In this document: piece by piece, positions 28,647 to 38,111 of the stretch
Layout of the letters: each line of letters begins with the position of its first letter
Position numbering within the stretch: position 1 is the stretch's first letter
Source of the DNA: Nitrincola lacisaponensis
GTDB lineage: Bacteria > Pseudomonadota > Gammaproteobacteria > Pseudomonadales > Balneatricaceae
Assembly: GCF_000691225.1 (NCBI RefSeq)
Contig: NZ_JMSZ01000015.1
Location: forward strand, 147,223 to 211,222
Reading direction: 5' to 3'
Length of the DNA: 64,000 nucleotides
Made by a program: the position numbers and the translations under genes
The notes under the pieces: model-generated
What the model was told of the DNA's origin: nothing
The model's input: the letters and a program-made list of their open reading frames with translations, nothing else
Databases searched by the model: none

Positions 28647-30052
28647 GTCGAGTGAGTACCCGGCAGTCATTGTTACTGGTTGAAGATGATCAGGCGCTTG
28701 CGGCGCTGATACTGGAAGAGCTGGAGGCGGCTGGTTTTGATGTGCGCACGGCAGATACGCTCGCTCAGGCAAAAGTGGAGCTGGATAGCTTGCAGCCGGC
28801 ATTGGTGATTACCGATCTGCGATTGCCTGATGGGCATGGAATGCAGCTGGTGGAGCGGGTGATGCAGCTGGATGAGGCAGGACGCCCCGGATTGATAGTG
28901 ATTACTGCTTTTGGCAGCGTGCGGCAGGCTGTAGAAGCGCTACAGGCGGGTGCGGATGATTTTCTGACCAAGCCGCTGGATCTGGAACACTTCCTCTTGA
29001 GTGTTCACAAAGTGCTGGAGAATCATCGAGTCCGGGATGAGCTTAGGGTTTTCCGTCAGCTTTCGCGTCAGCAAACGGCGTTTCATGGTATCTGGGGAAA
29101 AAGCCAGGCGATTCGTACCCTGTTTGATCAGATCCGTGTCGTGGCCCGGGCACAAGGGCCGGTGTTGATTAATGGTGAGAGTGGTACAGGTAAGGAGCTG
29201 GTTGCCAAAGCGCTACATGCCGAAAGTGAGCGTGCCGATGGTCCGTTCCTGGCCGTTAACTGTGCCGGTATTCCACAAGAACTGCTGGAAAGTGAGTTCT
29301 TTGGGCATGCTGCCGGTGCGTTTACTGGCGCACGCAAGGCACGTAAGGGGTTATTACAGGAAGCGCAGGGTGGCACCTTGCTGCTGGATGAAATCGGTGA
29401 GATGCCTTTGACGTTACAGGCAAAGCTCTTGCGCGCCTTGCAGGATGGTTCAGTCAGGCCGGTAGGACAGGATACCGAGGTGCAGGTAGATGTGCGGATT
29501 ATTGCCGCTACTCATCGGGATTTAAAGCAGAAGGTTACGGAAGGCAGTTTTCGCGAGGATCTTTATTATCGACTGGAAACCTTTGCAATTCAGATTCCAC
29601 CTTTACGCCAGCGTGAAGACGACCTGGAACTGCTGGCGCAGCAATTTGTGCGACAGAATGCGGTAGCCCAGGGTAAGGCGATTCAAGGGTTTTCCGATCA
29701 GGCGCTGGCTTTGGTTCGGGTTTACCCCTTTCCCGGTAATGTGCGTGAATTGCAGAATGTTGTTGAGCGTGCAGTGGCTTTTTGTGACGGTGAGTGGATT
29801 GAACCACGCCACCTGCCAGGGCGCTTGCTGGAGACACTGAATGATGAGGGTCCTGGTATCACGATCGTGCCAGACAGCTTCAGCGAACAAGAGCGACGAT
29901 TACTGGAGGGCAAGGTGCTGCCAACCCTTGACGAGCTGCAAAAGCGTTATGTTCAGCTGGTGCTGGACGAGGTGCAGGGCAATAAGCGCCGGGCCGCCGC
30001 ATTACTGGGGATCGGGCGTCGAACCCTGTATCGTTGGCTGGATCAGCCTTAA
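28643..30052 (+). CDS. NtrC-family sigma-54-dependent response regulator
   Basis: 469 residues. Receiver domain with phospho-acceptor D58 (VITDLRLPDG); AAA+ domain with Walker A GESGTGKE (K184); the sigma-54 contact loop GAFTGA (225-230) is intact; Walker B LLLDEIGEMP; C-terminal Fis-type helix-turn-helix (GNKRRAAALLGIGRRTLYRWL). When phosphorylated by the overlapping kinase it should bind an enhancer and open a -24/-12 promoter. The only such promoter recognised in this window is the one in the intergenic region just upstream, facing the DUF4168 gene. Confidence 0.95.
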   Translation: MSRVSTRQSLLLVEDDQALAALILEELEAAGFDVRTADTLAQAKVELDSLQPALVITDLRLPDGHGMQLVERVMQLDEAGRPGLIVITAFGSVRQAVEALQAGADDFLTKPLDLEHFLLSVHKVLENHRVRDELRVFRQLSRQQTAFHGIWGKSQAIRTLFDQIRVVARAQGPVLINGESGTGKELVAKALHAESERADGPFLAVNCAGIPQELLESEFFGHAAGAFTGARKARKGLLQEAQGGTLLLDEIGEMPLTLQAKLLRALQDGSVRPVGQDTEVQVDVRIIAATHRDLKQKVTEGSFREDLYYRLETFAIQIPPLRQREDDLELLAQQFVRQNAVAQGKAIQGFSDQALALVRVYPFPGNVRELQNVVERAVAFCDGEWIEPRHLPGRLLETLNDEGPGITIVPDSFSEQERRLLEGKVLPTLDELQKRYVQLVLDEVQGNKRRAAALLGIGRRTLYRWLDQP

Positions 30053-30066
30053 ATAGAGTATCTAAT

Positions 30067-30099
30067 AGCCTCTGCATGCCGTTAGTGCTTGCAGAGGCT
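30067..30099. terminator. hairpin between convergent genes
   Basis: AGCCTCTGCA (30067-30076) pairs perfectly with TGCAGAGGCT (30090-30099). It lies between the response regulator gene and the convergent MaoC gene. T runs are weak on both sides, so termination efficiency is uncertain. Confidence 0.6.
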
Positions 30100-30106
30100 T
30101 CAACTC

Positions 30107-30538
30107 TCACGCGTTGCGCTTGTCGACCATAAATGTCGCTTCGCCCGTGGCAACCAGTGTTTCACCCACCGTTACATCCGTACGCATTTTGACGCGGCGA
30201 CGTTTTTCATCTATCTCGGTGATCGTCAGGGTCGCCTTGGCCGTGTCGCCAATATATACAGGGGCCTTGAACTTGATCTGCTGATCGATATAGATACAGC
30301 CAGGTCCTGGCAGACGGGTGCCGGCAACGGTAGAGATCAGTGCAGCACTGAACATGCCATGGACAATACGCTTCTTGAACAGTGTGGTTTGGGCATATTC
30401 TTCATTAATATGCACCGGGTTGTTGTCTCCGGAAATGCCGGCAAACAAATACACATCTGATTCAGAAATCGTTTTGGCATAGGATTCGCTCATGCCGACT
30501 TGCAGATCTTCCAGGTAATAGCCGTGTATATCCTGCAT
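30107..30538 (-). CDS. MaoC-like (R)-specific enoyl-CoA hydratase
   Basis: 143 residues forming one hot-dog fold. The hydratase 2 motif FAGISGDNNPVH supplies the catalytic pair D38 and H43. Size and motif fit PhaJ-type enzymes, which hydrate trans-2-enoyl-CoA to (R)-3-hydroxyacyl-CoA and can link beta-oxidation with polyhydroxyalkanoate synthesis. No pha synthase gene is in view, so a general dehydratase role is equally possible. Divergent from the acyl-CoA dehydrogenase gene. Confidence 0.88.
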   Translation of the reverse strand: MQDIHGYYLEDLQVGMSESYAKTISESDVYLFAGISGDNNPVHINEEYAQTTLFKKRIVHGMFSAALISTVAGTRLPGPGCIYIDQQIKFKAPVYIGDTAKATLTITEIDEKRRRVKMRTDVTVGETLVATGEATFMVDKRNA

Positions 30539-30720
30539 TTTTCAGTTCCTGTCTGTCATGTGTTGTAAAAATCGTTCAGTATAAAGATAAGCGTAACCGA
30601 TTTTGTGCTTATCAGATACGTCTGGCATGCTAGAATAAGTATAAACCCTTATGTATGGCAAGCGGCTCGAAAGGTTGTCATGCAAGGAATGGATCTGAAC
30701 CTGTAACGAGAAGGTAGTGT

Positions 30721-32493
30721 ATGGCTGACTATAACGCTCCGGTAAAAGACATGAAACTCGCGCTGAATCAGATAGCGCGTATGACAGAACTTTCCTCTAT
30801 GCCTGTTTACGAGGATGCCTCTGCTGATATGGTAGACGCTATTCTGGATGAGGCAGCGCGGGTTGCTCGTGACGTGGTTGCACCGACCAATTGGGATGGT
30901 GACCAAAAAGGCGTGCAGCTGAAAGACGGTGGTGTGGTGTGCCCGGAAAGCTTCCATGAAGCCTATCAGCAATATGCCGAAGGTGGCTGGGGATCGCTGC
31001 AGTTTGACCCGGAATATGGCGGTCAGGGTATGCCGTATCTGCTGTCGATCCCGGTGATGGAAATGTGGCAGTCTGCAAACATGGCCTGGGGGCTATGCCC
31101 GCTCCTGTCGCAGGGTGCGGTTGAATGCCTGTCGCTGAATGCCAGTGATGAAATCAAATCCATCTATCTGCCCAAGCTGATCAGTGGCGAGTGGGCCGGT
31201 ACCATGAACCTGACTGAAGGTGGTGCTGGATCAGATCTGTCCCAGGTGCGTTGCAAAGCAGAAAAAGATGGTGACAGCTACCGTATTACCGGTGAAAAAA
31301 TCTTTATTACCTGGGGTGATCACAGCCTGACAGACAACATTGTGCATCTGGTGCTGGCGCGTTTGCCTGATGCACCGGCGGGTGTTCGCGGCATTTCACT
31401 GTTTGTGGTGCCGAAGTATCTGGTCAATGCCGATGGCTCTCTGGGGGATTACAACAACACCAAGCCGCTGTCGCTGGAACATAAAATGGGTATCCACGCC
31501 AGTCCGACAGCGGTGATGGGGTTTGAAAACTCTATTGGCTATCTGGTGGGTGAAGAAAACCGTGGTTTGGCCTGTATGTTTACTATGATGAACAACGCCC
31601 GTCTGGGGGTTGGCTTGCAGGGTGTGGCAATTTCAGAACGTGCCTATCAGCATGCACTGAATTTCGCACATGAGCGCATTCAAAGTCCTGCCGTGGGTTA
31701 TAAAGAGGCGGGTCCGATCATCCGTCACGGTGATGTACGTCGCATGTTGCTGACAATGAAAGCCTTTACCGAAGCTGGACGAGCGTTGACCTATGATGCC
31801 TGTGGCAGTATTGATTTTGCCCACCATGCCGAAGATGAGACTCGCCGTGCGCGTGAAAAGGCTCGTGCTGCGCTGCTGACGCCGGTGGTTAAAGGCTGGT
31901 GTACTGAGTTTGCCCAGGAAGTGACCTCGATTGGCGTACAGATTCATGGTGGTATGGGCTTTGTTGAAGAAACCGGTGCCGCCCAGTACTACCGCGATGC
32001 CCGTATCCTGCCTATTTACGAAGGTACCAATGGTATTCAGGCGCTGGATCTGGTCGGACGTAAGATTCTGATGGATAAGGGCGAAGCGCTGACATTGTTG
32101 CTGGCTGAAATGCGTGAGACTGTTGCAGCGGGTGGCGAGTTTGCCGAGCTGGCAGCCGAGCTGGGTGAAGCAATTCTGGTTGTTGAGCAGGCGCGTGATG
32201 ACCTGCTGGCCGGTGCGGCTGACGATCCTCAGTTAGCCGGTGCTGTTGCACATAATTTCATGATGCTGCTCGGTACGGTTGCCGGAGCATGGGAACTGCT
32301 GCGTCAGGCTGAAGCTGCGAAAGGATTGCAGGCTGAGGGTGAAGATGATGCCTTCCTGGAAACCAAGCAGGTTACAGCGCGCTTCTATTTTGAGCAGATC
32401 CTGCCTCGTTACCTGGGCTATGCACGCATGGTCAAAGCGGGCAGCGCGACCATCACTGAAATGTCTGACGAGCAATTCGCAACAGCCTGGTGA
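30721..32493 (+). CDS. acyl-CoA dehydrogenase (about 590-residue type)
   Basis: 590 residues, longer than the short-chain family (about 380) and of the size of FadE-like/DmdC-like enzymes. Flavin-binding segments MNLTEGGAGSDLSQVRC and FITWGDH, the catalytic glutamate E434 (PIYEGTNGIQ) and an extra helical C-terminal domain are present. It oxidises an acyl-CoA to the 2-enoyl-CoA with FAD. DmdC (3-methylmercaptopropionyl-CoA dehydrogenase, in marine dimethylsulfoniopropionate breakdown) belongs to this group. No other dmd gene is seen, so a fatty acyl-CoA substrate is as likely. The divergent MaoC hydratase would act on the product. Confidence 0.92.
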   Translation: MADYNAPVKDMKLALNQIARMTELSSMPVYEDASADMVDAILDEAARVARDVVAPTNWDGDQKGVQLKDGGVVCPESFHEAYQQYAEGGWGSLQFDPEYGGQGMPYLLSIPVMEMWQSANMAWGLCPLLSQGAVECLSLNASDEIKSIYLPKLISGEWAGTMNLTEGGAGSDLSQVRCKAEKDGDSYRITGEKIFITWGDHSLTDNIVHLVLARLPDAPAGVRGISLFVVPKYLVNADGSLGDYNNTKPLSLEHKMGIHASPTAVMGFENSIGYLVGEENRGLACMFTMMNNARLGVGLQGVAISERAYQHALNFAHERIQSPAVGYKEAGPIIRHGDVRRMLLTMKAFTEAGRALTYDACGSIDFAHHAEDETRRAREKARAALLTPVVKGWCTEFAQEVTSIGVQIHGGMGFVEETGAAQYYRDARILPIYEGTNGIQALDLVGRKILMDKGEALTLLLAEMRETVAAGGEFAELAAELGEAILVVEQARDDLLAGAADDPQLAGAVAHNFMMLLGTVAGAWELLRQAEAAKGLQAEGEDDAFLETKQVTARFYFEQILPRYLGYARMVKAGSATITEMSDEQFATAW

Positions 32494-32517
32494 TCTGCTC
32501 ACGCTGAGTGCGGGTTT

Positions 32518-32624
32518 GGCATGGTGGTACCGCTACCGAGGGACTCGCTTTTCGTCATCCATGACCGCTCGACTGCCGCCATCCCTGGCGGCAGACGGTC
32601 CCTCGGCAGCGGTACCACCATGCC
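32518..32624 (+). repeat. cloverleaf intergenic repeat, copy 3
   Basis: 107 bases, the most regular copy. The outer arms 32518-32544 and 32598-32624 pair at 26 of 27 positions. Inside are GACTCGC, the hairpin GTCA-TCCA-TGAC, GCTCGA and the hairpin CTGCCGCC/GGCGGCAG. It begins 25 bases 3' of the acyl-CoA dehydrogenase stop, in the same direction, and could act as its terminator or 3' stabiliser. Confidence 0.9.
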
Positions 32625-32770
32625 TCTGCAATATCCTGCTGACCGATAGGTGTGCCGAACTGCCTCGCTACCATCACCCCGTCTCCGTATCATCGGACAG
32701 ATTAACCCACTGGCGCTTTTGTGATACAGTGGCCGAATCGTCAATCCATAGCTGAAAGATAGCGAATCCT

Positions 32771-33967
32771 ATGATTATCAAGCCTAAAATTCGTGGTTTT
32801 ATCTGTACGACCACCCATCCTGTTGGCTGCGAAGCCAATGTGCGTGAGCAAATCGAATTTACCCGGTCACAGCCCAAAGTTGATGGCCCCAAGCGGGTGC
32901 TGGTCATAGGCTCCTCCAGTGGCTATGGCTTGTCATCTCGCATCGCTGCGGCGTTTGGCAGCGATGCAGCAACGATCGGTGTGTTCTTTGAAAAGCCGGG
33001 TACTGAGAAAAAAACCGGAACAGCCGGCTGGTATAATGCTGCCGCTTTTGATCGTCTGGCCCATGAAGCGGGCTTGTATGCAAAAAGCATCAACGGTGAT
33101 GCTTTCTCGCACGCCGCCAAACAGAAAGTCATTGAGCTGATCCAGGCAGATCTGGGACAGATTGATCTGGTGGTCTACTCTCTGGCATCGCCGGTGCGCA
33201 AGCTGCCGGATTCCGGTGAAGTGATTCGTTCAGTGTTGAAGCCGATCGGTGAGCCCTACCGTTCGACGGCGATCGACACCAACAAAGACTGCATTATCGA
33301 AGCTGAGATTGAACCGGCTACGGAAGAAGAAGTGGCCGCCACAGTGCAGGTTATGGGTGGTGAAGACTGGCAGCTCTGGATCGATGCCCTGGCTGACGCC
33401 GGTGTACTGGCTCAGGGTTGCAAAACCGTTGCCTACAGCTATATAGGTACAGATATCACCTGGCCTATCTATTGGCACGGTGCGCTGGGTAAAGCCAAGC
33501 AGCATCTGGATGAGACAGCAGCCAGTTTGAATACCAAACTGTCTGCACTCGAAGGACAAGCCAATGTGGCTGTACTCAAATCCGTCGTGACCCAGGCCAG
33601 CTCAGCAATTCCGGTGATGCCGCTCTATCTGTCCATGGTCTTCAAAGTGATGAAGGCTCAGGGTCTGCATGAAGGGTGTATGGATCAGGTCTGGCGCCTG
33701 TTCAGTACCGGCCTCTATGGCTCAGGTGCACAGATGGATGATGACAATCGTTACCGTCTGGATGATTGGGAATTGCGTGATGAGGTGCAAAATGCCTGTC
33801 GTGATCTTTGGCCCCAGGTGACTACCGAAAACCTGTTTGAGTTAACCGATTACGCTGCGTATAAAGCAGAGTTTCTAAAGCTTTTCGGCTTTGGTATCGA
33901 ATCGATTGATTATGAGCAGGATGTTAATCCGGATGTAGCCTTTGAGGTCATTGAGCTGGAGGGTTAA
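32771..33967 (+). CDS. fabV: NADH-dependent trans-2-enoyl-ACP/CoA reductase FabV
   Basis: 398 residues, full length. It has [20 protein letters not shown] at the start, the Rossmann region [21 protein letters not shown] and the FabV active site Y-x8-K (Y234 ... K243, [15 protein letters not shown]). FabV carries out the last reduction of each fatty-acid elongation cycle and is insensitive to triclosan, unlike FabI. Whether a fabI also exists cannot be seen here. hemH follows four bases after the stop. Confidence 0.96.
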   Translation: MIIKPKIRGFICTTTHPVGCEANVREQIEFTRSQPKVDGPKRVLVIGSSSGYGLSSRIAAAFGSDAATIGVFFEKPGTEKKTGTAGWYNAAAFDRLAHEAGLYAKSINGDAFSHAAKQKVIELIQADLGQIDLVVYSLASPVRKLPDSGEVIRSVLKPIGEPYRSTAIDTNKDCIIEAEIEPATEEEVAATVQVMGGEDWQLWIDALADAGVLAQGCKTVAYSYIGTDITWPIYWHGALGKAKQHLDETAASLNTKLSALEGQANVAVLKSVVTQASSAIPVMPLYLSMVFKVMKAQGLHEGCMDQVWRLFSTGLYGSGAQMDDDNRYRLDDWELRDEVQNACRDLWPQVTTENLFELTDYAAYKAEFLKLFGFGIESIDYEQDVNPDVAFEVIELEG

Positions 33968-33971
33968 AACG

Positions 33972-35057
33972 ATGCGTTTTAATGGCGTGAAGGATTTCAG
34001 TCATGCTCAGGCGGATCGTATTGGTGTGCTGATCACCAATCTGGGTACGCCGGATGAGCCGACAACACCGGCGTTGCGTCGCTACCTGAAAGAGTTTTTG
34101 TCTGATCCTCGCGTTGTTGAAGTGCCCCGGCCGATCTGGTGGTTCATTTTGAATGGTATCATTCTGAATGTCCGCCCGGCCAAGTCAGCGGCGGCTTATC
34201 GTGAGGTGTGGACTGATGAAGGTTCACCGTTGCTGATCCATACGCGGAATCAGTGCAAGGCGTTAAAAGCCTATTTTGCGGACCGTTATGGTGACCGGGT
34301 ACAGGTTGAATTTGCCATGCGCTATGGTAACCCGTCCATGCACAGCGTACTGGAAAAGCTTCAGCAGGGCGGGGTGCGCAAGCTGGTGGTGCTGCCTTTG
34401 TATCCGCAGTACTCCGGTGCCACGTCAGCCTCAACATTTGATGCGCTGGCGGCAGACTTTACCCGTCGCCGCTGGTTGCCGGATCTTAACTTCATCAGCC
34501 ATTATCATGATTTTGATCCCTATATCGATGCGCTGGCCAATAAGATACGAGCATTTCAGCAGGATGCTGGTGTCCCAGACAAGCTGATTTTTTCCTATCA
34601 CGGTGTGCCCAAGCGCTATCTGCTGGAAGGTGATCCTTACTTCTGTGAGTGTCACAAAACCTCTCGTCTACTGGCAGAGAAGCTGGGCCTGTCTGCAGAT
34701 CAATATCTGACAACTTTTCAGTCCCGTTTCGGGCGTGAGGAATGGTTGCAGCCCTACACCGATGAAACCCTGAAGGCCTTGCCTGCCAAAGGTGTCAAAT
34801 CGATCCAGGTGGTCTGCCCTGGTTTCTCCTCCGACTGTCTCGAAACCATTGAAGAGATAGGTCAGGAAAACCGTGAGTACTTCATGGAAAACGGTGGCGA
34901 ATCCTATGCCTATATTCCGGCGCTCAATGCCGATCCGGATCATATCGACATGATGATTCAGTTGCTTGAACCTCATCTGCAAAATTGGCTGGTGGGTTCA
35001 GAACGACAGGGTGAAGAGACTCAGTCTCTGGCGCGGCAACAGGGCGCAGTGCGTTAA
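33972..35057 (+). CDS. hemH: ferrochelatase
   Basis: 361 residues from the ATG at 33972; GGAGGG lies eight bases before it, at the very end of fabV. An upstream TTG inside fabV was rejected. Characteristic segments are ITNLGTPDEP, LPLYPQYSGATSAS, the catalytic H210 in SYHGVPKRY and SRFGREEWLQPYT. It inserts Fe2+ into protoporphyrin IX, the last step of heme synthesis. A variable C-terminal tail of about 20 residues follows the family core. Confidence 0.96.
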   Translation: MRFNGVKDFSHAQADRIGVLITNLGTPDEPTTPALRRYLKEFLSDPRVVEVPRPIWWFILNGIILNVRPAKSAAAYREVWTDEGSPLLIHTRNQCKALKAYFADRYGDRVQVEFAMRYGNPSMHSVLEKLQQGGVRKLVVLPLYPQYSGATSASTFDALAADFTRRRWLPDLNFISHYHDFDPYIDALANKIRAFQQDAGVPDKLIFSYHGVPKRYLLEGDPYFCECHKTSRLLAEKLGLSADQYLTTFQSRFGREEWLQPYTDETLKALPAKGVKSIQVVCPGFSSDCLETIEEIGQENREYFMENGGESYAYIPALNADPDHIDMMIQLLEPHLQNWLVGSERQGEETQSLARQQGAVR

Positions 35058-35072
35058 TTCTCAGGAGTTGTT

Positions 35073-36173
35073 ATGACCTCAGTGATCTTCCAGGAACATG
35101 AAACACTGGACGGGCATCTTATCGGTGAAATCTGTCTTAATGCCCCGCGAACCCTGAATGCGCTGTCGCATGAGATGATTCAGCTGATTAATCCACAACT
35201 CGATCAATGGCAGGAAAACCCCAGAGTGGTGGCGCTGTTGTTGAGTGGTGCCGGTGACAAGGCTTTTTGTGCCGGAGGGGATGTGGTTGCGGCCTGGCGC
35301 ATGATCGATGCCGGAGATTTCGATGCGACAGACCGCTACTTTGCGCAGGAATATCGACTGGATTATCGCCTTCAGACCTATCCCAAGCCGATTGTCTGCT
35401 GGGCCAGTGGCTATGTGATGGGCGGTGGTTTGGGGCTGATGAATGGCTGCAGTCATCGCGTGGTGACCGAGACCTCTCGCCTTGCCATGCCGGAAGTCAC
35501 CATCGGGTTATTCCCGGATGTCGGTGCCAGTTACTTTCTGAACCGTTTACCGGGCCAAACCGGCCTGTTTATGGGGTTAACCGCTAGTCAGGTCAGTGCG
35601 CGGGATGCTTGCTGGCTGGGGTTGGCAGACTATGCATTGACGCTTGATCAGCGTCCTGAACTCCTGTCCGGACTCCTGTCCGGTCTGTGGAATCAGGGTG
35701 ATAATGCTGCCGTGATCACCCAGGTACTGGAGGGGCTTGCGCAGAGCGCTCAGCCTGCCTTTGCCGATATGCTGACTCCGATACAGACCTATCAAGATCT
35801 GTTTGAGACTCTGCTGTCAGGTGATCAGATTGCTGACTTTGTCGAGCGTTTGGTCGCACTGGAAACTGAAGACCCCTGGTTGCTAAAAGCACGTGAAACC
35901 CTGCTGGCCGGTAGCCCTTTATCTGTTTGTCTGATTGCTGAACAGCTTAAACGCACGCGTCAGCTGTCACTGAAAGCGGTATTTCAAGCGGAAATGCAGC
36001 TGGCATCGCAGTGTTGCCGTCAGGGTGAGTTTGTCGAAGGGGTGCGGGCATTGCTCATCGATAAAGATAAAACACCCAAGTGGCGTTTCAAGAAGGTCGA
36101 AACTGTCGATCCTGGCGTGCTAGAATCATTTTTCCAGCCACCCTGGACAGAGAATCCACTGGCAGCACTCTGA
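35073..36173 (+). CDS. enoyl-CoA hydratase/3-hydroxyisobutyryl-CoA hydrolase family protein
   Basis: 366 residues of the crotonase fold. KAFCAGGDV and GYVMGGGLGLMNGCSHR provide the oxyanion hole, and PEVTIGLFPDVGASYFLNRLPG is the signature of the HIBYL-CoA hydrolase subgroup, which is longer than simple hydratases (about 260). That subgroup cleaves 3-hydroxyisobutyryl-CoA in valine breakdown, though many members are uncharacterised. The ATG is preceded by CAGGAG. No other valine-pathway genes are adjacent. Confidence 0.88.
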   Translation: MTSVIFQEHETLDGHLIGEICLNAPRTLNALSHEMIQLINPQLDQWQENPRVVALLLSGAGDKAFCAGGDVVAAWRMIDAGDFDATDRYFAQEYRLDYRLQTYPKPIVCWASGYVMGGGLGLMNGCSHRVVTETSRLAMPEVTIGLFPDVGASYFLNRLPGQTGLFMGLTASQVSARDACWLGLADYALTLDQRPELLSGLLSGLWNQGDNAAVITQVLEGLAQSAQPAFADMLTPIQTYQDLFETLLSGDQIADFVERLVALETEDPWLLKARETLLAGSPLSVCLIAEQLKRTRQLSLKAVFQAEMQLASQCCRQGEFVEGVRALLIDKDKTPKWRFKKVETVDPGVLESFFQPPWTENPLAAL

Positions 36174-36202
36174 GGCTGCCACAAGACCCAAGGAGGTCCG
36201 CC

Positions 36203-36388
36203 ATGAGTCAATCATCACCTCACCCCAAGTTCATGGAAGCGATGCGTAAACTGAAGCAGATGAGTGAAGAAGAGCGGCTCTCTGAAGAAAATGCGGCTTT
36301 GTTTGAGCAGGCGATGCGCTATGCGCCCCTGGATATTCAGCCCGCACTGGTTGCAATTCGCAAGAAATACGAACAGACATATCACTAA
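36203..36388 (+). CDS. small hypothetical protein (61 residues)
   Basis: 61 residues from an ATG with a perfect AGGAGG seven bases upstream, 29 bases after the hydratase gene. It is charged and helical (MRKLKQMSEEERLSEENAA) with no membrane segment, signal or cysteine. The longer frame that opens upstream overlaps the hydratase and has no ribosome site. I do not recognise a family. A hairpin terminator follows at once, so it is the last gene of the fabV-hemH-hydratase run. Confidence 0.75.
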   Translation: MSQSSPHPKFMEAMRKLKQMSEEERLSEENAALFEQAMRYAPLDIQPALVAIRKKYEQTYH

Positions 36389-36411
36389 AGCATATAGCTG
36401 AGCGGTTTTGA

Positions 36412-36447
36412 TAACGCTCTGTGAGGCAGATGGCTCACAGAGCGTTA
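36412..36447. terminator. long hairpin between convergent genes
   Basis: A perfect 14-base stem: TAACGCTCTGTGAG (36412-36425) with CTCACAGAGCGTTA (36434-36447). It separates the small-protein gene from the convergent slyD gene. On the minus strand TCAAAACC follows; no strong T run on either side. Confidence 0.65.
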
Positions 36448-36457
36448 CAACAACTGC

Positions 36458-36919
36458 TTACTGAGGCGTACCCGCTTCAATTTCAGCGTCGGTAGCAGCA
36501 CGTACTTCAACGATTTCGACATCAAATGTCAGTACCTGGCCAGCCAGCGGATGGTTACCATCCAGCGTGATGCTGTCACCTTCGACGCCGACAACAGTCA
36601 CAGGCTGCTCACCCCAAGGCGTCTGAGCCATAAACTGCATGCCGATTTCGATTTCATCCACACCACTGAAATTGGCACGGTCAACGGACTGGATCATTTC
36701 ATCACGTACTTCGCCATAGGCCTGCTCAGGCTCTACAGTTACCTGCAGTGTGTCGCCAACAGCTTTGCCAGTCAGTGCGTTTTCCAGGCCAGGAATGATA
36801 TTGCTGGCACCATGCAGGTAGGCCAGCGGCTGCTGTCCAACAGAGCTGTCCATCACGTTTCCTTCCGTATTAGTCAGCGTGTAATGGATGGAAACGACGG
36901 TATTCTGATCGATCTGCAT
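36458..36919 (-). CDS. slyD: FKBP-type peptidyl-prolyl isomerase, SlyD-like
   Basis: 153 residues from the ATG at 36919 (MQIDQNTVVSIHYTL), with CAGGAG seven bases before it; a frame extending 35 residues upstream was rejected. It has an FKBP core split by the IF (insert-in-flap) chaperone domain (EQAYGEVRDEMIQSV to VEGDSITLDGNHPLAG), as in SlyD/FkpB. The histidine/cysteine-rich metal-binding tail of E. coli SlyD is missing; the protein ends ATDAEIEAGTPQ. It accelerates proline isomerisation during folding in the cytoplasm. Confidence 0.9.
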   Translation of the reverse strand: MQIDQNTVVSIHYTLTNTEGNVMDSSVGQQPLAYLHGASNIIPGLENALTGKAVGDTLQVTVEPEQAYGEVRDEMIQSVDRANFSGVDEIEIGMQFMAQTPWGEQPVTVVGVEGDSITLDGNHPLAGQVLTFDVEIVEVRAATDAEIEAGTPQ

Positions 36920-37098
36920 AGTGCTCTCCTGTTTAATTAAGGTGCTCATGCTAACTATCCACTGGCCACCTTGCAACCTTACAGCTTTAGGATCAGAATT
37001 TTTTATGGATGGGGAACCATTCATCGGATTTCTTCATCTATGCGTAACTCAGGTAGGGTTTTATGGAAGAACATCCTTATTTAACGGAGAAAGAGTGA

Positions 37099-38085
37099 AT
37101 GTCGAATCAAATCAAATCCGGACCAACGCTTGCGGTCATTGGAGCAGGGCTGGCCGGATTGCGTTGTGCCGCGTTACTGGCTGAGGCCGGATACGCAGTC
37201 AGTGTGTTTGAGAAAAGTCGTGGTACCGGTGGACGTTTGGCTTCTTCACGCCTGGGCGATCTGACAACAGACCTGGGTGTGCCATTTATTGAAACCCGGC
37301 AGGCGTCGCTGCAGCAATGGTTAAGTCAGCATCCTGATTCAGCGCAGTGCTGGCAGCCGAGTCAGACTGATTTTACCCTGCAGGCACCACGGGTAGATCC
37401 AGCCAGAGAGCTTTGGGTGGGTGTGCCACGATCCAGCGTATTAACCCGTCTGTTAAGTGCTGGAGTGACGCTGCATACCGAGACGCGTGTCAGTGTTGTC
37501 TGGCCGGATCGCCAGGGTGTACTGCTGCGTGATGAACATGCCGAGGTACTGGGGCATTTTGATAAAGTGGTGATCGCCACACCGGCACCTCAGGCAGTGC
37601 CATTGCTGGATGCGCTGCAATCCTGTCAGGCGAGAGCCGCTGCGATATCACTCCGGCCAGCCTGGGTATTGGCGCTGGCATTGGAGCAGCGCCCCGAGTC
37701 CCTGGCGCAGATTGATCTGATCGAGGGACAGCACCCGGAGTTTAAGCGCATCTTGAGAGAAAGCAGCAAGCCCGGACGTGCCGGGGAGATCTGGACGCTG
37801 CAAGCCAGTCAGGAATGGAGCGAAGCTTATTTGAGTCTGAGCGGTGAAACAGTCATGCATGAACTGGTGGCCTCCTGGGTGGCTTTGACAGGAGATCCTG
37901 TCAAAGTGTTGGGTTATCGTGCCCACCGTTGGCTGTATTGCGATGTGAACAGTGTCGAAACGACACAGGCAGTCTGGGATGGGGATCGTGCCGTGGGTGT
38001 CTGCGGTGACTGGTTAGCAGGTGGCGGTGTTGATGGAGCCTGGCAAAGTGGCACTGCCTTGGCACAGATGATACTGTCTTCATAA
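37099..38085 (+). CDS. FAD-dependent oxidoreductase, renalase-like
   Basis: 328 residues. An N-terminal dinucleotide-binding motif (VIGAGLAGLRCAALLAEAG), then VFEKSRGTGGRLAS, and a C-terminal flavin motif GVCGDWLAGGGVDGAWQSG, are those of the amine-oxidase/renalase-type flavoproteins. Bacterial renalase homologues oxidise wrongly formed dihydro-nicotinamide isomers; that role is known for a Pseudomonas member and not shown here. GGAG lies before the ATG. It stands alone between divergent slyD and the moxR operon. Confidence 0.87.
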   Translation: MSNQIKSGPTLAVIGAGLAGLRCAALLAEAGYAVSVFEKSRGTGGRLASSRLGDLTTDLGVPFIETRQASLQQWLSQHPDSAQCWQPSQTDFTLQAPRVDPARELWVGVPRSSVLTRLLSAGVTLHTETRVSVVWPDRQGVLLRDEHAEVLGHFDKVVIATPAPQAVPLLDALQSCQARAAAISLRPAWVLALALEQRPESLAQIDLIEGQHPEFKRILRESSKPGRAGEIWTLQASQEWSEAYLSLSGETVMHELVASWVALTGDPVKVLGYRAHRWLYCDVNSVETTQAVWDGDRAVGVCGDWLAGGGVDGAWQSGTALAQMILSS

Positions 38086-38111
38086 TCAAGCCGATAAGTA
38101 TAGGAGACGGG

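Noticed and set aside
33942..33972. Upstream TTG start for hemH inside fabV
   Set aside because: The ATG at 33972 has GGAGGG at good spacing, and the extra ten residues match no ferrochelatase N-terminus.
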